Source: an uncultured Draconibacterium sp. (GTDB lineage: Bacteria > Bacteroidota > Bacteroidia > Bacteroidales > Prolixibacteraceae). From it: 64,000 nucleotides of DNA. Positions 18,601 through 25,515 of this stretch are shown here, piece after piece. The DNA lies in assembly GCF_963677575.1 (NCBI RefSeq), contig NZ_OY782038.1, positions 1,674,001-1,738,000 of the forward strand. The letters run 5' to 3'. Within the stretch, counting starts at the first letter, position 1. Each line of letters starts with the position of its first letter. The position numbers and the translations under genes were made by a program. Under the pieces are notes generated by a model. That model did not search any database. It was not told the origin of the DNA and saw only the letters and a program-made list of their open reading frames with translations.

Positions 18601-20714
18601 ATTGCGGTGAATCGGTACTTACAGCATCAAACTACACCGGTACATTATTATGGAGCACTGGAGAAACAACAGAAAGTATTACGGTTACCACTGCCGGAAC
18701 TTATTCAATTACACAAACGGTAAACGGTTGTATGAGCGAGGTGGCTTCAGGAATTGCACAACCAAAGTCGATTCCGATACTTAGTGTCGTTGAAAATTAT
18801 CCTTCTGAATGCGGAGGCAACGGATCGCTGAATTTTACTTTTACCGATGTACCAGATGGTACCTACACAATAAGCTATGATGGTGGTTCTTTCGACAATG
18901 TTACTGTTTCCTCGGGAACTGCTTCGGTAACCGCTACAGCAGGAACATATAACAACTTACTGATTACGGTAGATGGCTGTACCTCTGATCCGGGGATTAA
19001 TGCTAGTCTTAACGATCCTACCCCTCCACCAGCTCCAACGGTTGCGGTACAGGACAACTGCGGGGAGAGTGTTATTACTGCTTCAAACTATACCGGTACA
19101 CTGCTTTGGAGTACCGGAGAAACAACTGAAAGCATTATCGTTACCGAACCGGGGACCTATACTGTAACCCAGATGCTGAATGGATGCATTAGTGACGCGG
19201 CTTCAACTACCGCTGCCCCAAAAACAGTACCTACGTTAGCAGTAACCGAAACCGACCCGGTTGTCTGCGGCGAAACAGGTTCGCTCGATTTTACTTTTAC
19301 AGGAGTACCTGATGGAACGTATTCAATAACTTACGACGCGGGAGTCTTCTCTGAGGTATTAGTTTCGGCGAATACAGCAACTGTTTCCACTGCAGCCGGA
19401 GCATATAACAATCTTACAATAACAATAAACGATTGTACTTCTGCCAGTGATGTAAATGCAAGCCTTGCTGACCCGAACCCGCCTCCGGCACCCGCTGTCT
19501 CAGTTCAGGATAATTGCGGTGAATCGGTACTTACAGCATCAAACTACATCGGTACATTATTATGGAGCACCGGAGAAACAACAGAAAGTATTACGGTTAC
19601 CACTGCCGGAACCTATTCTGTTACCCAAACTGTGAACGGATGTATGAGCGATGCTGCATCGGAAATTGCCACACCTCAAACCGGAACCCTGTTACCCGAA
19701 ATTGAGGTAATAAATAATTGTGGTGAATCAACAATAACGATGAAAAACATGGAAGAGAATGCATGGTTTATCTGGCAATACAACAACCAAACTGATAGCA
19801 CTCAAAATTCAAGTATTAAAGTTACTGCAGAAGGTGAATATACATTTTGGCAAAAAAACAACAATTGTAAAAGTCTGGAATCAACTGTTACCGTATCGCC
19901 TCATGCTATTCCTTCTCTGCCGGCTGCAAATAATCAAACAAGTATCGTAACTGATCCTGATTCAATTACACCTCTAATAGCAGAGGCAAGTTCTGATTCC
20001 TACTCGGTTATTGTCTGGTTTGATAATGAAAGCGGCGGAGAAGAAGTTATATCGCCGGTTTTGGATACAATTGGTACCATTACATATTATGCCGGAGCAC
20101 TCAATACATCTACCGGCTGTATAAGCTCAGGCCGAACTCCTGTTACGCTCACAATCCAAATGGCAGATACGATTTCCATTGATACAACTATTTTTGGGAA
20201 GCCACATAATAACGTTGCTGTGTTGATTTTTGCCACCGACTCATTACAATATCAATGGTCTCTGAATGGTGAAGAGTTATTAAATGCAACAAATCAATTT
20301 TATTACATTTTTGAATCCGACAGACAAAATGGTAATATTTTTACGATAGAGGTTACATTCCCGGATGGCCACTCTTCAAAATTTAATTATCAATACAATA
20401 AGAATCAAAGTTTGGCAGCAATCGATCCTGGCAATAAATCCGGTCGCACTGAAACTGAGACCTTCTTCAGCATTTACCCCAATCCGGCAAGTTCCGGTTT
20501 TACAATAGCAATTGATACAAAACAAATACAAAACATACAAAATCTGACGGCTAAAGTATTTTCGATTAGCGGTGTTTGTACTATAGAAATACCCATAACT
20601 CAAATTCCGCAAAGTATTGATACCGAAGATTTGAGACCAGGCGTCTACTCTGTAATTCTATACAATAATGAACAACGATTACAGGCAAAAAAACTTTTAA
20701 TCACCCAAAACTAA
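12615..20714 (+). CDS. Giant repeat adhesin with Ig-like modules and a T9SS C-terminal sorting domain
   Basis: About 2,700 residues. I chose ATG 12615 (not the in-frame TTG at 12597) because it begins a good signal peptide ending near HTSFS. After a short linker come fifteen modules of about 152-155 residues, each made of two Ig-like beta-sandwich halves: a 'DPxxCGGxGSLNFTFT' half ending in DPxPP and a 'NNCGxS..LWSTGET' half. The first ten are almost identical in DNA; the next five are diverged and alternate two subtypes. A last half-module, a spacer and a Por secretion tail (SIYPNPASSGFTIAI ... GVYSVILY) complete it, so type IX secretion and surface attachment are expected. Paired cysteines in each half suggest disulfides. 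It heads an operon with the barrel at 20727 and the GH26-like protein. Confidence 0.92.
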   Translation: MKIMATHLVIIFLIIAHTSFSENINPTGNNSYLGTNKSLNPSEALLPAECPTLSVSETDPATCGGNGSLNFTFTNVTDGDYTISYDGGSFDNVTVSSGTASVTAAAGTYNNLQITVDGCTSATGQNATLSDPNPPGTPDFSVTNNCDGTSTLTATSYDPSATLQWSTGESTTSISVDAAGDYWLTQTLNNCTSDATTKTAAPKTTPTLSVTKTDPSTCGGNGSLNFTFTDVTDGDYTISYDGGSFDNVTVSSGTASVTAAAGTYNNLQITVDGCTSATGQNATLSDPNPPGTPDFSVTNNCDGTSTLTATSYDPSATLQWSTGESTTSISVDAAGDYWLTQTLNNCTSDATTKTAAPKTTPTLSVTKTDPSTCGGNGSLNFTFTDVTDGDYTISYDGGSFDNVTVSSGTASVTAAAGTYNNLQITVDGCTSATGQNATLSDPNPPGTPDFSVTNNCDGTSTLTATSYDPSATLQWSTGESTTSISVDAAGDYWLTQTLNNCTSDATTKTAAPKTTPTLSVTKTDPSTCGGNGSLNFTFTDVTDGDYTISYDGGSFDNVTVSSGTASVTAAAGTYNNLQITVDGCTSATGQNATLSDPNPPGTPDFSVTNNCDGTSTLTATSYDPSATLQWSTGESTTSISVDAAGDYWLTQTLNNCTSDATTKTAAPKTTPTLSVTKTDPSTCGGNGSLNFTFTDVTDGDYTISYDGGSFDNVTVSSGTASVTAAAGTYNNLQITVDGCTSATGQNATLSDPNPPGTPDFSVTNNCDGTSTLTATSYDPSATLQWSTGESTTSISVDAAGDYWLTQTLNNCTSDATTKTAAPKTTPTLSVTKTDPSTCGGNGSLNFTFTDVTDGDYTISYDGGSFDNVTVSSGTASVTAAAGTYNNLQITVDGCTSATGQNATLSDPNPPGTPDFSVTNNCDGTSTLTATSYDPSATLQWSTGESTTSISVDAAGDYWLTQTLNNCTSDATTKTAAPKTTPTLSVTKTDPSTCGGNGSLNFTFTDVTDGDYTISYDGGSFDNVTVSSGTASVTAAAGTYNNLQITVDGCTSATGQNATLSDPNPPGTPDFSVTNNCDGTSTLTATSYDPSATLQWSTGESTTSISVDAAGDYWLTQTLNNCTSDATTKTAAPKTTPTLSVTKTDPSTCGGNGSLNFTFTDVTDGDYTISYDGGSFDNVTVSSGTASVTAAAGTYNNLQITVDGCTSATGQNATLSDPNPPGTPDFSVTNNCDGTSTLTATSYDPSATLQWSTGESTTSISVDAAGDYWLTQTLNNCTSDATTKTAAPKTTPTLSVTKTDPSTCGGNGSLNFTFTDVTDGDYTISYDGGSFDNVTVSSGTASVTAAAGTYNNLQITVDGCTSATGQNATLSDPNPPGTPDFSVTNNCDGTSTLTATSYDPSATLQWSTGESTTSISVDAAGDYWLTQTLNNCTSDATTKTAAPKTTPTLSVTKTDPSTCGGNGSLNFTFTDVTDGDYTISYDGGSFDNVTVSSGTASVTAAAGTYNNLQITVDGCTSATGQNASLTDPTPPTAPTVAIQNNCGESVITASNYTGTLLWSTGETTESIVVTEPGTYTVTQMLNGCISDAASTIAAPKTVPTLAVTETDPVVCGETGSLDFTFTSVPDGTYTITYDAGVFSGVLVSGNTATVSAAAGAYNNLTITINDCASASDVNASLADPNPPPAPAVSVQDNCGESVLTASNYTGTLLWSTGETTESITVTTSGTYSITQTVNGCMSDAASEIAQPKSIPILSVVENYPSECGGNGSLNFTFTDVPDGTYTITYDGGSFDNVTVSSGTASVTATAGTYNNLLITVDGCTSDPGINASLTDPTPPTAPTVAVQNNCGESVITASNYTGTLLWSTGETTESIVITEPGTYTVTQMLNGCISDAASTIAAPKTIPTLAVTETDPVVCGETGSLDFTFTGVPDGTYSITYDAGVFSEVLVSANTATVSTAAGAYNNLTITINDCTSASDVNASLADPNPPPAPAVSVQDNCGESVLTASNYTGTLLWSTGETTESITVTTAGTYSITQTVNGCMSEVASGIAQPKSIPILSVVENYPSECGGNGSLNFTFTDVPDGTYTISYDGGSFDNVTVSSGTASVTATAGTYNNLLITVDGCTSDPGINASLNDPTPPPAPTVAVQDNCGESVITASNYTGTLLWSTGETTESIIVTEPGTYTVTQMLNGCISDAASTTAAPKTVPTLAVTETDPVVCGETGSLDFTFTGVPDGTYSITYDAGVFSEVLVSANTATVSTAAGAYNNLTITINDCTSASDVNASLADPNPPPAPAVSVQDNCGESVLTASNYIGTLLWSTGETTESITVTTAGTYSVTQTVNGCMSDAASEIATPQTGTLLPEIEVINNCGESTITMKNMEENAWFIWQYNNQTDSTQNSSIKVTAEGEYTFWQKNNNCKSLESTVTVSPHAIPSLPAANNQTSIVTDPDSITPLIAEASSDSYSVIVWFDNESGGEEVISPVLDTIGTITYYAGALNTSTGCISSGRTPVTLTIQMADTISIDTTIFGKPHNNVAVLIFATDSLQYQWSLNGEELLNATNQFYYIFESDRQNGNIFTIEVTFPDGHSSKFNYQYNKNQSLAAIDPGNKSGRTETETFFSIYPNPASSGFTIAIDTKQIQNIQNLTAKVFSISGVCTIEIPITQIPQSIDTEDLRPGVYSVILYNNEQRLQAKKLLITQN
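12765..17181 (+). repeat. Array of ten 465-bp near-identical tandem repeats in the adhesin gene
   Basis: Units start at 12765 and every 465 bases to 16950; the last diverges at about 17181 and the first has a variant beginning. Two linked silent marks separate type A (GGTTCGCTC with GCCGCTGG) from type B (GGTTCACTC with GCCGCAGG). The order is A B A B A B A A B A, which points to copying of a 930-bp A+B dimer. Confidence 0.95.
17182..19690 (+). repeat. Diverged 912-bp tandem repeats in the adhesin gene
   Basis: A second array of 912-bp units (two modules each): the same AACAACTGCGGGGAGAGTG-type block recurs at about 17230, 18142 and 19054. Identity is high between the second and third units and lower with the first, so it expanded earlier than, and separately from, the 465-bp array. 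Confidence 0.85.
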
Positions 20715-20726
20715 AGAGCGAACAAT

Positions 20727-21668
20727 ATGAACAGATCGATATACATAATTTGCCTCGTTCTCTTTGTCTCAATAGTTAATTTTCCAACAAAAGTTATAGC
20801 GTTGGATAAAGAGACTAGAAATAAAACAGACCAAAAGGAAGAAACCTCCACGAAACAACCAGCTATCAGAAATACAATCGATCCGGTATGGGGATTTTTT
20901 ACCGAGCTTTCACCTGGTTTAATACAAATTAAAACCAAAGGTGCAACATCCGATATTTGGGAATCAGATGCTAACCTGGCCTATACTTTTAGCGCCGGCT
21001 ATTTTAGGGAAATTGCCCCAATGCTAAAAATAAAAGCAGGCCTTGGGCTTTCAAGTTACAAAACCACGCTAACCGGTAGCGGAAAAATAGTTTCTCAACC
21101 GATAGTTGACATCGACAACGATACCTATATTGAAAGTCTCAACATACTAAATGGAGAACATACCATCAATCCTATCTATTTGAATTTACCTGTAAGCGTT
21201 GAATACGGAACAGTTAATATTTCTCAATTAGGCTATTACGTCGACATTGGTTTTGAATATTCGTATCTGCTAAATGAAAATAACACAACATCAGGAACAT
21301 ACACCACTTCAGGATACTACCCTCAGTGGGGTGTAAAACTTGAGAATATACCGGAATTAGGCTTTTACCCTGATAGAGCCCTGGATACGGAATTAATCTT
21401 AAAGAAGAGCATCTATTCAATCCGCGCCGGAGCCGGAATAAGCATCCCAATTTCCGGTGTTCTGATTTTCAAACTGGGAATTGCCGGATATAAGGGATTA
21501 AATAGTATCGGTAATGGTAAGAATATAAATAATGATAATACAATTTCGCAACAAACAAGTAAGTTTCGTACCAACTATGCATATAATCCATTGTCCTCAT
21601 CAGAAGGGAACAAGCCTTTGCGTTTTGGTATTGAATTTGGATTATATATCTGTAAACAAGTAAAATAA
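20727..21668 (+). CDS. Outer-membrane beta-barrel protein, 313 residues
   Basis: A signal peptide (1-26, ending VIALD) precedes a polar spacer (27-50) and alternating strands of a PorT/OMP_b-brl-type barrel: FFTELSPGLIQIKT, FSAGYFREIAPMLKIKAGLGLSS, VDIGFEYSYLL, SIRAGAGISIPISGVLIFKLGIAGYKG, and a C-terminal strand FGIEFGLYI. It lies 12 bases after the adhesin and 4 before the GH26-like gene, so it is co-transcribed. In T9SS cargo operons such barrels often help anchor or export the large surface protein; that role is inferred. Confidence 0.75.
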   Translation: MNRSIYIICLVLFVSIVNFPTKVIALDKETRNKTDQKEETSTKQPAIRNTIDPVWGFFTELSPGLIQIKTKGATSDIWESDANLAYTFSAGYFREIAPMLKIKAGLGLSSYKTTLTGSGKIVSQPIVDIDNDTYIESLNILNGEHTINPIYLNLPVSVEYGTVNISQLGYYVDIGFEYSYLLNENNTTSGTYTTSGYYPQWGVKLENIPELGFYPDRALDTELILKKSIYSIRAGAGISIPISGVLIFKLGIAGYKGLNSIGNGKNINNDNTISQQTSKFRTNYAYNPLSSSEGNKPLRFGIEFGLYICKQVK

Positions 21669-21672
21669 GAGT

Positions 21673-23346
21673 ATGTCAAGTTTTCAAATACATCGTAACA
21701 GTATGACCTCCTGCGTGCCTCATTTACTCGGAATCTGCTTTTTAGTATTTTCGTTATTCACAAAGGCCCAAGATAGCAGGAACACTCAAATGCCTGGTTC
21801 AACCTCATCTGTATTCAGGCAATTAAGTACCATCAATCCTACACCTGAGGTTAAAGCGCTGTACCAATATCTTCAGTCTATAGCCGGTGAAAAGATACTC
21901 ACAGGTCAGATGTATAACTCCAATGTTGACAACGAAAATGAATACCTATATATTTTAACAGGAAAAAGGCCGGCAATTTGCGGGATTGATCTTGAGTTGG
22001 AAAGAGCAAATGAAATCCGGATTAAAAATACAATCGGGCGATATACAGACGGAGGGATCCCTCTGGTAACCTGGAACTGGCAAATACCTCCTTTCCAGGA
22101 CAATAACGCTGCTGTTACACAGGAAATAGATGTTGCACGGTGTTTTCAGGATGGTACTGCTGAACATGAAGCCTTCTATGAAGAATTGGATAGAATTGCA
22201 GATCACCTGGAAAAATTTAAAAATGCCAGGGTGCCGGTACTTTGGAATCCTTTTTCGGATACAAACAGTAATAGATTTTGGTGGAGCAAACAGAGCCAGG
22301 ATCAATTAAATAAAATCTGGCAAACCATGTTCTACTATTTTACTAATGATCGCCAACTAAACAACCTGATCTGGATTCAGAGCTTTGAAGAAAATATAGA
22401 TCTAAACCGTTTTGCAGGAAATAAATATGTAGATATGATTAGAATAAGTTCCGATAATTACAACATAGCACTCGATGATGATTTATTTACAAATTACCCT
22501 GAAAAAACAAATGAATCTGCAACACCTATAATTTTTGCCAGTTCCACTAAAATACCACCGATTGAAAAAATGAATATGAATGGAACATTGTGGTGTTGGT
22601 GGGTCCCGGAATCAGAAACATCACTTGAAAATACAGACAAAACAAATTTTTACCCCATTTTTAACGATAAAAGAATTATTACAAGAAATGCGGTCCCTAA
22701 GCTGCTAAATAACTTTGGAGAAAAAGGATCAAAACGACTATATAGTAGCGGGGCAATATTACCGTTTCTTAATTTAAAAGAATTTAATCTGGGAACAAAA
22801 TCCAGAAAGATTGTCGATCACGACCGGTTGGAAGTTTTCGTGGAGAGTAAAGGTAAAAATGATGAATATTATTTTGCATTCATGCAGATGACCGGTGATT
22901 TCGACGTGAGTGTGCAGGCAATAAACCTTTCGACTGAACAGGTACAAGCAATGGCAGGAATTATGGTTAGAACAAATTTGAGTAAAAAATCACATTACAT
23001 GTTTTTTCATGTGAAAACCGGGAAATTTGCAAACAATACTAATTCTGAGAGATTGGGGTTATTGTTTCGTAATAACAAGAGAAAACAACCACAATCGATC
23101 TCAACAAATCCCGCAAAAAATGAAGGCATTCTCCTTAATAATTCCTTAAATACCTGGATCAGATTGCAACGACGCGGTAACATATTTAAATCCTACTTTA
23201 GCCACGATAATTCGAATTGGCATCTCTGTTCAGTGCACGAGCAAAAAATGCCAAAATATACATTGGTCGGCTTAGCGGTCTCTTCCAAAACCCCCCATGA
23301 ATCTGCTCAGATAGAATTTAAGGATATGGAATTCACCTGGGAATAA
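21673..23346 (+). CDS. GH26-like secreted protein with apparently inactive catalytic site plus C-terminal ConA-like domain
   Basis: An exported protein of 557 residues (signal to about Ala32; Met11 is an alternative start). Residues 50-350 follow the GH26 mannanase barrel: GKRPAICGIDLE near 97, GGIPLVTWNWQ near 127, FWW at 202-204, YVDMIRISSDNY near 252. Where family members have His-Glu (acid/base) before FWW, this protein has Ser195-Asp196, and where the nucleophile Glu is expected (about 286-293) it reads FASSTK. It is therefore probably a carbohydrate-binding pseudo-enzyme. Residues 378-557 form a ConA/DUF1349-like beta-sandwich. The stop codon lies at the junction with the SQR fragment: CTGGGA of the last codons is shared with SQR. 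Confidence 0.75.
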   Translation: MSSFQIHRNSMTSCVPHLLGICFLVFSLFTKAQDSRNTQMPGSTSSVFRQLSTINPTPEVKALYQYLQSIAGEKILTGQMYNSNVDNENEYLYILTGKRPAICGIDLELERANEIRIKNTIGRYTDGGIPLVTWNWQIPPFQDNNAAVTQEIDVARCFQDGTAEHEAFYEELDRIADHLEKFKNARVPVLWNPFSDTNSNRFWWSKQSQDQLNKIWQTMFYYFTNDRQLNNLIWIQSFEENIDLNRFAGNKYVDMIRISSDNYNIALDDDLFTNYPEKTNESATPIIFASSTKIPPIEKMNMNGTLWCWWVPESETSLENTDKTNFYPIFNDKRIITRNAVPKLLNNFGEKGSKRLYSSGAILPFLNLKEFNLGTKSRKIVDHDRLEVFVESKGKNDEYYFAFMQMTGDFDVSVQAINLSTEQVQAMAGIMVRTNLSKKSHYMFFHVKTGKFANNTNSERLGLLFRNNKRKQPQSISTNPAKNEGILLNNSLNTWIRLQRRGNIFKSYFSHDNSNWHLCSVHEQKMPKYTLVGLAVSSKTPHESAQIEFKDMEFTWE

Positions 23347-23489
23347 AAAAATACCCCGAATGGGGCCGCAATATCCATTCACTCGTTGGCGAAATTGGTA
23401 CGGCAGGTCACTGGATAAAACTATTCCTGCACTACATGTTTCTACACAAAGCAAAAGGTTATCCGTTCTGGTGGTTATTGCCGGAATAA
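23347..23489 (+). pseudogene. 3' fragment of a diverged SQR-like gene
   Basis: About 46 codons matching the end of the SQR-like gene at 10427-11881 run in frame from a KYPEWGRN equivalent to the same LLPE stop. Nearly all differences are silent (for example GTTGTTGCC versus TTATTGCC), so this is the tail of a formerly functional, diverged copy. Homology starts at the GH26-like gene's last codons (about 23337). There is no start codon or promoter. Confidence 0.85.
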
Positions 23490-23598
23490 TTGAGTGATTG
23501 AAGGATTGATTTGAGATTGAAAAACTGACAAATTGTTAAACTGTTTTATTGTAGAAATAACGTTCCGACTAGCAACTCGTAACTAAAAAATATAAATC

Positions 23599-23763
23599 AT
23601 GGAAAAACAAAATAGATTAACCACAGCTAATAAAAACTAATTTTATACGCCAATTCCAACACGTTAGACCAGGTTCTGGTAAATATTCTTTCCGGTTCAA
23701 CTCTATAACTTCTTCAGGCTGAATTTGAAGATTATGAAAATCGTTGTAAAAGGGCACTCGTAA
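23599..23763 (+). pseudogene. Inactivated copy of the 54-residue SQR companion
   Basis: The same 165-base length as 12029-12193 with start and final stop kept, but three internal stop codons (at codons 14, 22 and 26). The 3' half stays close to the intact copy. It lies in the same place relative to the SQR fragment as the intact gene does to SQR. Confidence 0.85.
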
Positions 23764-23781
23764 TTTTCGGATACGCTCCCA

Positions 23782-23949
23782 TCTAGTGTGAAGAGTGTTA
23801 ATTAAACGAATTAAAATTTTTGATGATATTTTTCTTTATGCAAGGCAAGTTTTACAGGCATAGCCGTAGCTACGGCGAAAAAACTTAACGTGGCAGAAAG
23901 GAAAATAGGGCAAAAATTAGTTCGGGAAATTAGCAATCTTCACACTAGA
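23782..23949. mobile_element. MITE-like foldback element
   Basis: About 168 bases bounded by perfect 13-base inverted ends (TCTAGTGTGAAGA at 23782-23794, TCTTCACACTAGA at 23937-23949). Internal arms pair imperfectly along most of the length and meet at a 14-base palindrome GCCGTAGCTACGGC (23863-23876). It has no open frame. It sits between the broken small gene and the DUF1080 gene. The rest of the gap to 24072 holds only a leader. Confidence 0.75.
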
Positions 23950-24072
23950 GTTCTGAAGGTTATTCGCGATAAAAATATTTATTAACAGAAAGGCCTGTTC
24001 TTCTTCGCTGGCAGCAATTGTTTTTCCTATCTTTATGGCTAATCAATTAAACCGTAATTTCAATTATTTATC

Positions 24073-24810
24073 ATGAGAAAAAGTATTTTTTACAGTTTCG
24101 CAGTGATGGCAGCTTTGTTGATTGCTAATCCTGCGTTTTCGAAAAAGGAAAACAAACTGTCGTCGCAAGAGAAAAAAGATGGTTGGGTTCTTCTGTTTAA
24201 CGGCAAAAATTTCGACGGCTGGCGCCAATGCAATGGAACTGCAATGCCTGCCAACTGGGTGATTGAAGATAACGCCATAAAAGTTTTTACCGGAGAAGGT
24301 AAAGAACCGGGCCAGGGAGCCAATGGCGATATTATTTTCCAGGAAGAGAAGTACAAGGATTTTGAATTCTCGATTGACTGGAAAGCTAGTAAAATGGCCA
24401 ACTCCGGAATTTTCTATTACGTAAGAGAAGTGCCCGGAAAACCGATTTATTATGCAGCACCCGAGATTCAGGTGCTCGACAATAAAGATGCTACCGACAA
24501 TAAAATAGACAGCCACCTGGCCGGTTCGTTGTACGACATGATTGCCGCCGATCCTTCAACTGTTAATCCTGCAGGCGAATGGAATACCTGTTTAATAAAA
24601 GTAAAAGAAGGGAAAGTTACTGTATCAATGAACGGAACCGAAGTAGTTTCGTACAGCCACTGGAGCGATGAATGGGACCAATTGGTGGAAAACAGCAAAT
24701 TCAAAAACTTTGAAGGTTTCCAGGAAGGAATTTCAAAAGAAGGTTTTATCGGTTTGCAGGACCATGGTTATACTGTATGGTTCCGAAACATTAAAATCAG
24801 GAAATTATAA
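24073..24810 (+). CDS. DUF1080 (3-keto-disaccharide hydrolase-like) secreted protein
   Basis: A 245-residue exported protein; signal peptide 1-23 (ANPAFSK). The rest is one ConA-like DUF1080 domain: DGWVLLFNGKNFDGW at about 36-50, NWVIEDNAIKV near 65, DFEFSIDWKASKMANSGIFY near 98-117, GFIGLQDHGYTVWFRNIKI at the end. Family members bind or hydrolyse oxidised (3-keto) sugars. It stands alone between two remnants of the small SQR companion, and shares the downstream terminator with the convergent nitroreductase. Confidence 0.85.
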   Translation: MRKSIFYSFAVMAALLIANPAFSKKENKLSSQEKKDGWVLLFNGKNFDGWRQCNGTAMPANWVIEDNAIKVFTGEGKEPGQGANGDIIFQEEKYKDFEFSIDWKASKMANSGIFYYVREVPGKPIYYAAPEIQVLDNKDATDNKIDSHLAGSLYDMIAADPSTVNPAGEWNTCLIKVKEGKVTVSMNGTEVVSYSHWSDEWDQLVENSKFKNFEGFQEGISKEGFIGLQDHGYTVWFRNIKIRKL

Positions 24811-24814
24811 GAGT

Positions 24815-24855
24815 GAATCTGATGATCATAAAGATCGTTGTAAAATACTCTCGTA
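24815..24855 (+). pseudogene. Third remnant of the small SQR companion (3' end only)
   Basis: Right after the DUF1080 stop, 41 bases align with the last 43 bases of the 54-residue gene (GTTGTAAAA block, final TAA) and run straight on into the same spacer (GAGCAAAA) and terminator. Both sides of the DUF1080 gene thus carry this 3' end. Confidence 0.7.
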
Positions 24856-24869
24856 AATAAGAGCAAAAG

Positions 24870-24900
24870 AAATCCCGGCTTAAAATAAGCCGGGATTTTT
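24870..24900. terminator. Bidirectional terminator between DUF1080 and nitroreductase genes
   Basis: A 13-bp perfect stem (AAATCCCGGCTTA/TAAGCCGGGATTT, loop AAA) with T on one side and A on the other; it can serve both convergent genes. Homologous to 12207-12237 with a covarying base pair. Confidence 0.88.
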
Positions 24901-24927
24901 CGTGAAGAACTACCTTCTCCCTCTCTC

Positions 24928-25491
24928 TTAAAATCTCCTCACGAATTCATCTAATGACTTTCTTATTCGTGGTGCTTTTTCTCTCGACCTGTAAGGTTCG
25001 TCGAGCGAATCAGCGTGGCCTAAATAGCCAAGTGCACCAACACAAACTGGTGTTACATTGTCACTCAGCTGCAAAACTTCTTTAAGCTTGTCACCGTCGA
25101 AACCGGCCATCATATGACCGTAAATATCTTTGCTGGCGGCCTGAAGCAACAACTGCGCATTCGCCATACCAACATCGTGCATCGCCCATGGATTTGGATT
25201 ACCATTATTGGCAAACGTATCTATTTTAATGGCTACAAATAAAAGCGCCGCCTGTTTTGTCCAGGGCTGGTTTCCCGGTGCCAGACAATCCCAAATGGCA
25301 TCGAAGCCGGGAGTGCCACGCATCGCGTAAACGTATTGCCAGGGCTGCTCATTCATGGCACTTGGCGCCCATGATGCGGCGGTAAAAATTTCATTCACTT
25401 CTTCTTCTGAAACGGGCTCCGGTGAAAACGCCCGTGGACTCCATCTTTTCTCTAACAAAGGATGGATCTCATACTTGGTCATAACTTCCAT
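24928..25491 (-). CDS. Nitroreductase-family FMN oxidoreductase
   Basis: A 187-residue cytosolic flavoprotein. Family marks: RWSPRAF at 16-22 (phosphate-binding Arg/Ser), AASWAPSAMNEQPWQYVY at 38-55, MANAQLLLQAA near 128-138, GALGYLGH near 152-159 and a basic C-terminus RIRKSLDEFV. Such enzymes reduce nitro compounds or quinones with NAD(P)H; the physiological substrate is unknown. It lies 24 bases downstream of the pirin gene, so the two form an operon. A diverged 3' fragment of a second copy is at 12263-12380. Confidence 0.9.
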   Translation of the reverse strand: MEVMTKYEIHPLLEKRWSPRAFSPEPVSEEEVNEIFTAASWAPSAMNEQPWQYVYAMRGTPGFDAIWDCLAPGNQPWTKQAALLFVAIKIDTFANNGNPNPWAMHDVGMANAQLLLQAASKDIYGHMMAGFDGDKLKEVLQLSDNVTPVCVGALGYLGHADSLDEPYRSREKAPRIRKSLDEFVRRF

Positions 25492-25515
25492 AATACTATA
25501 TCTCTGGTTTTATTT

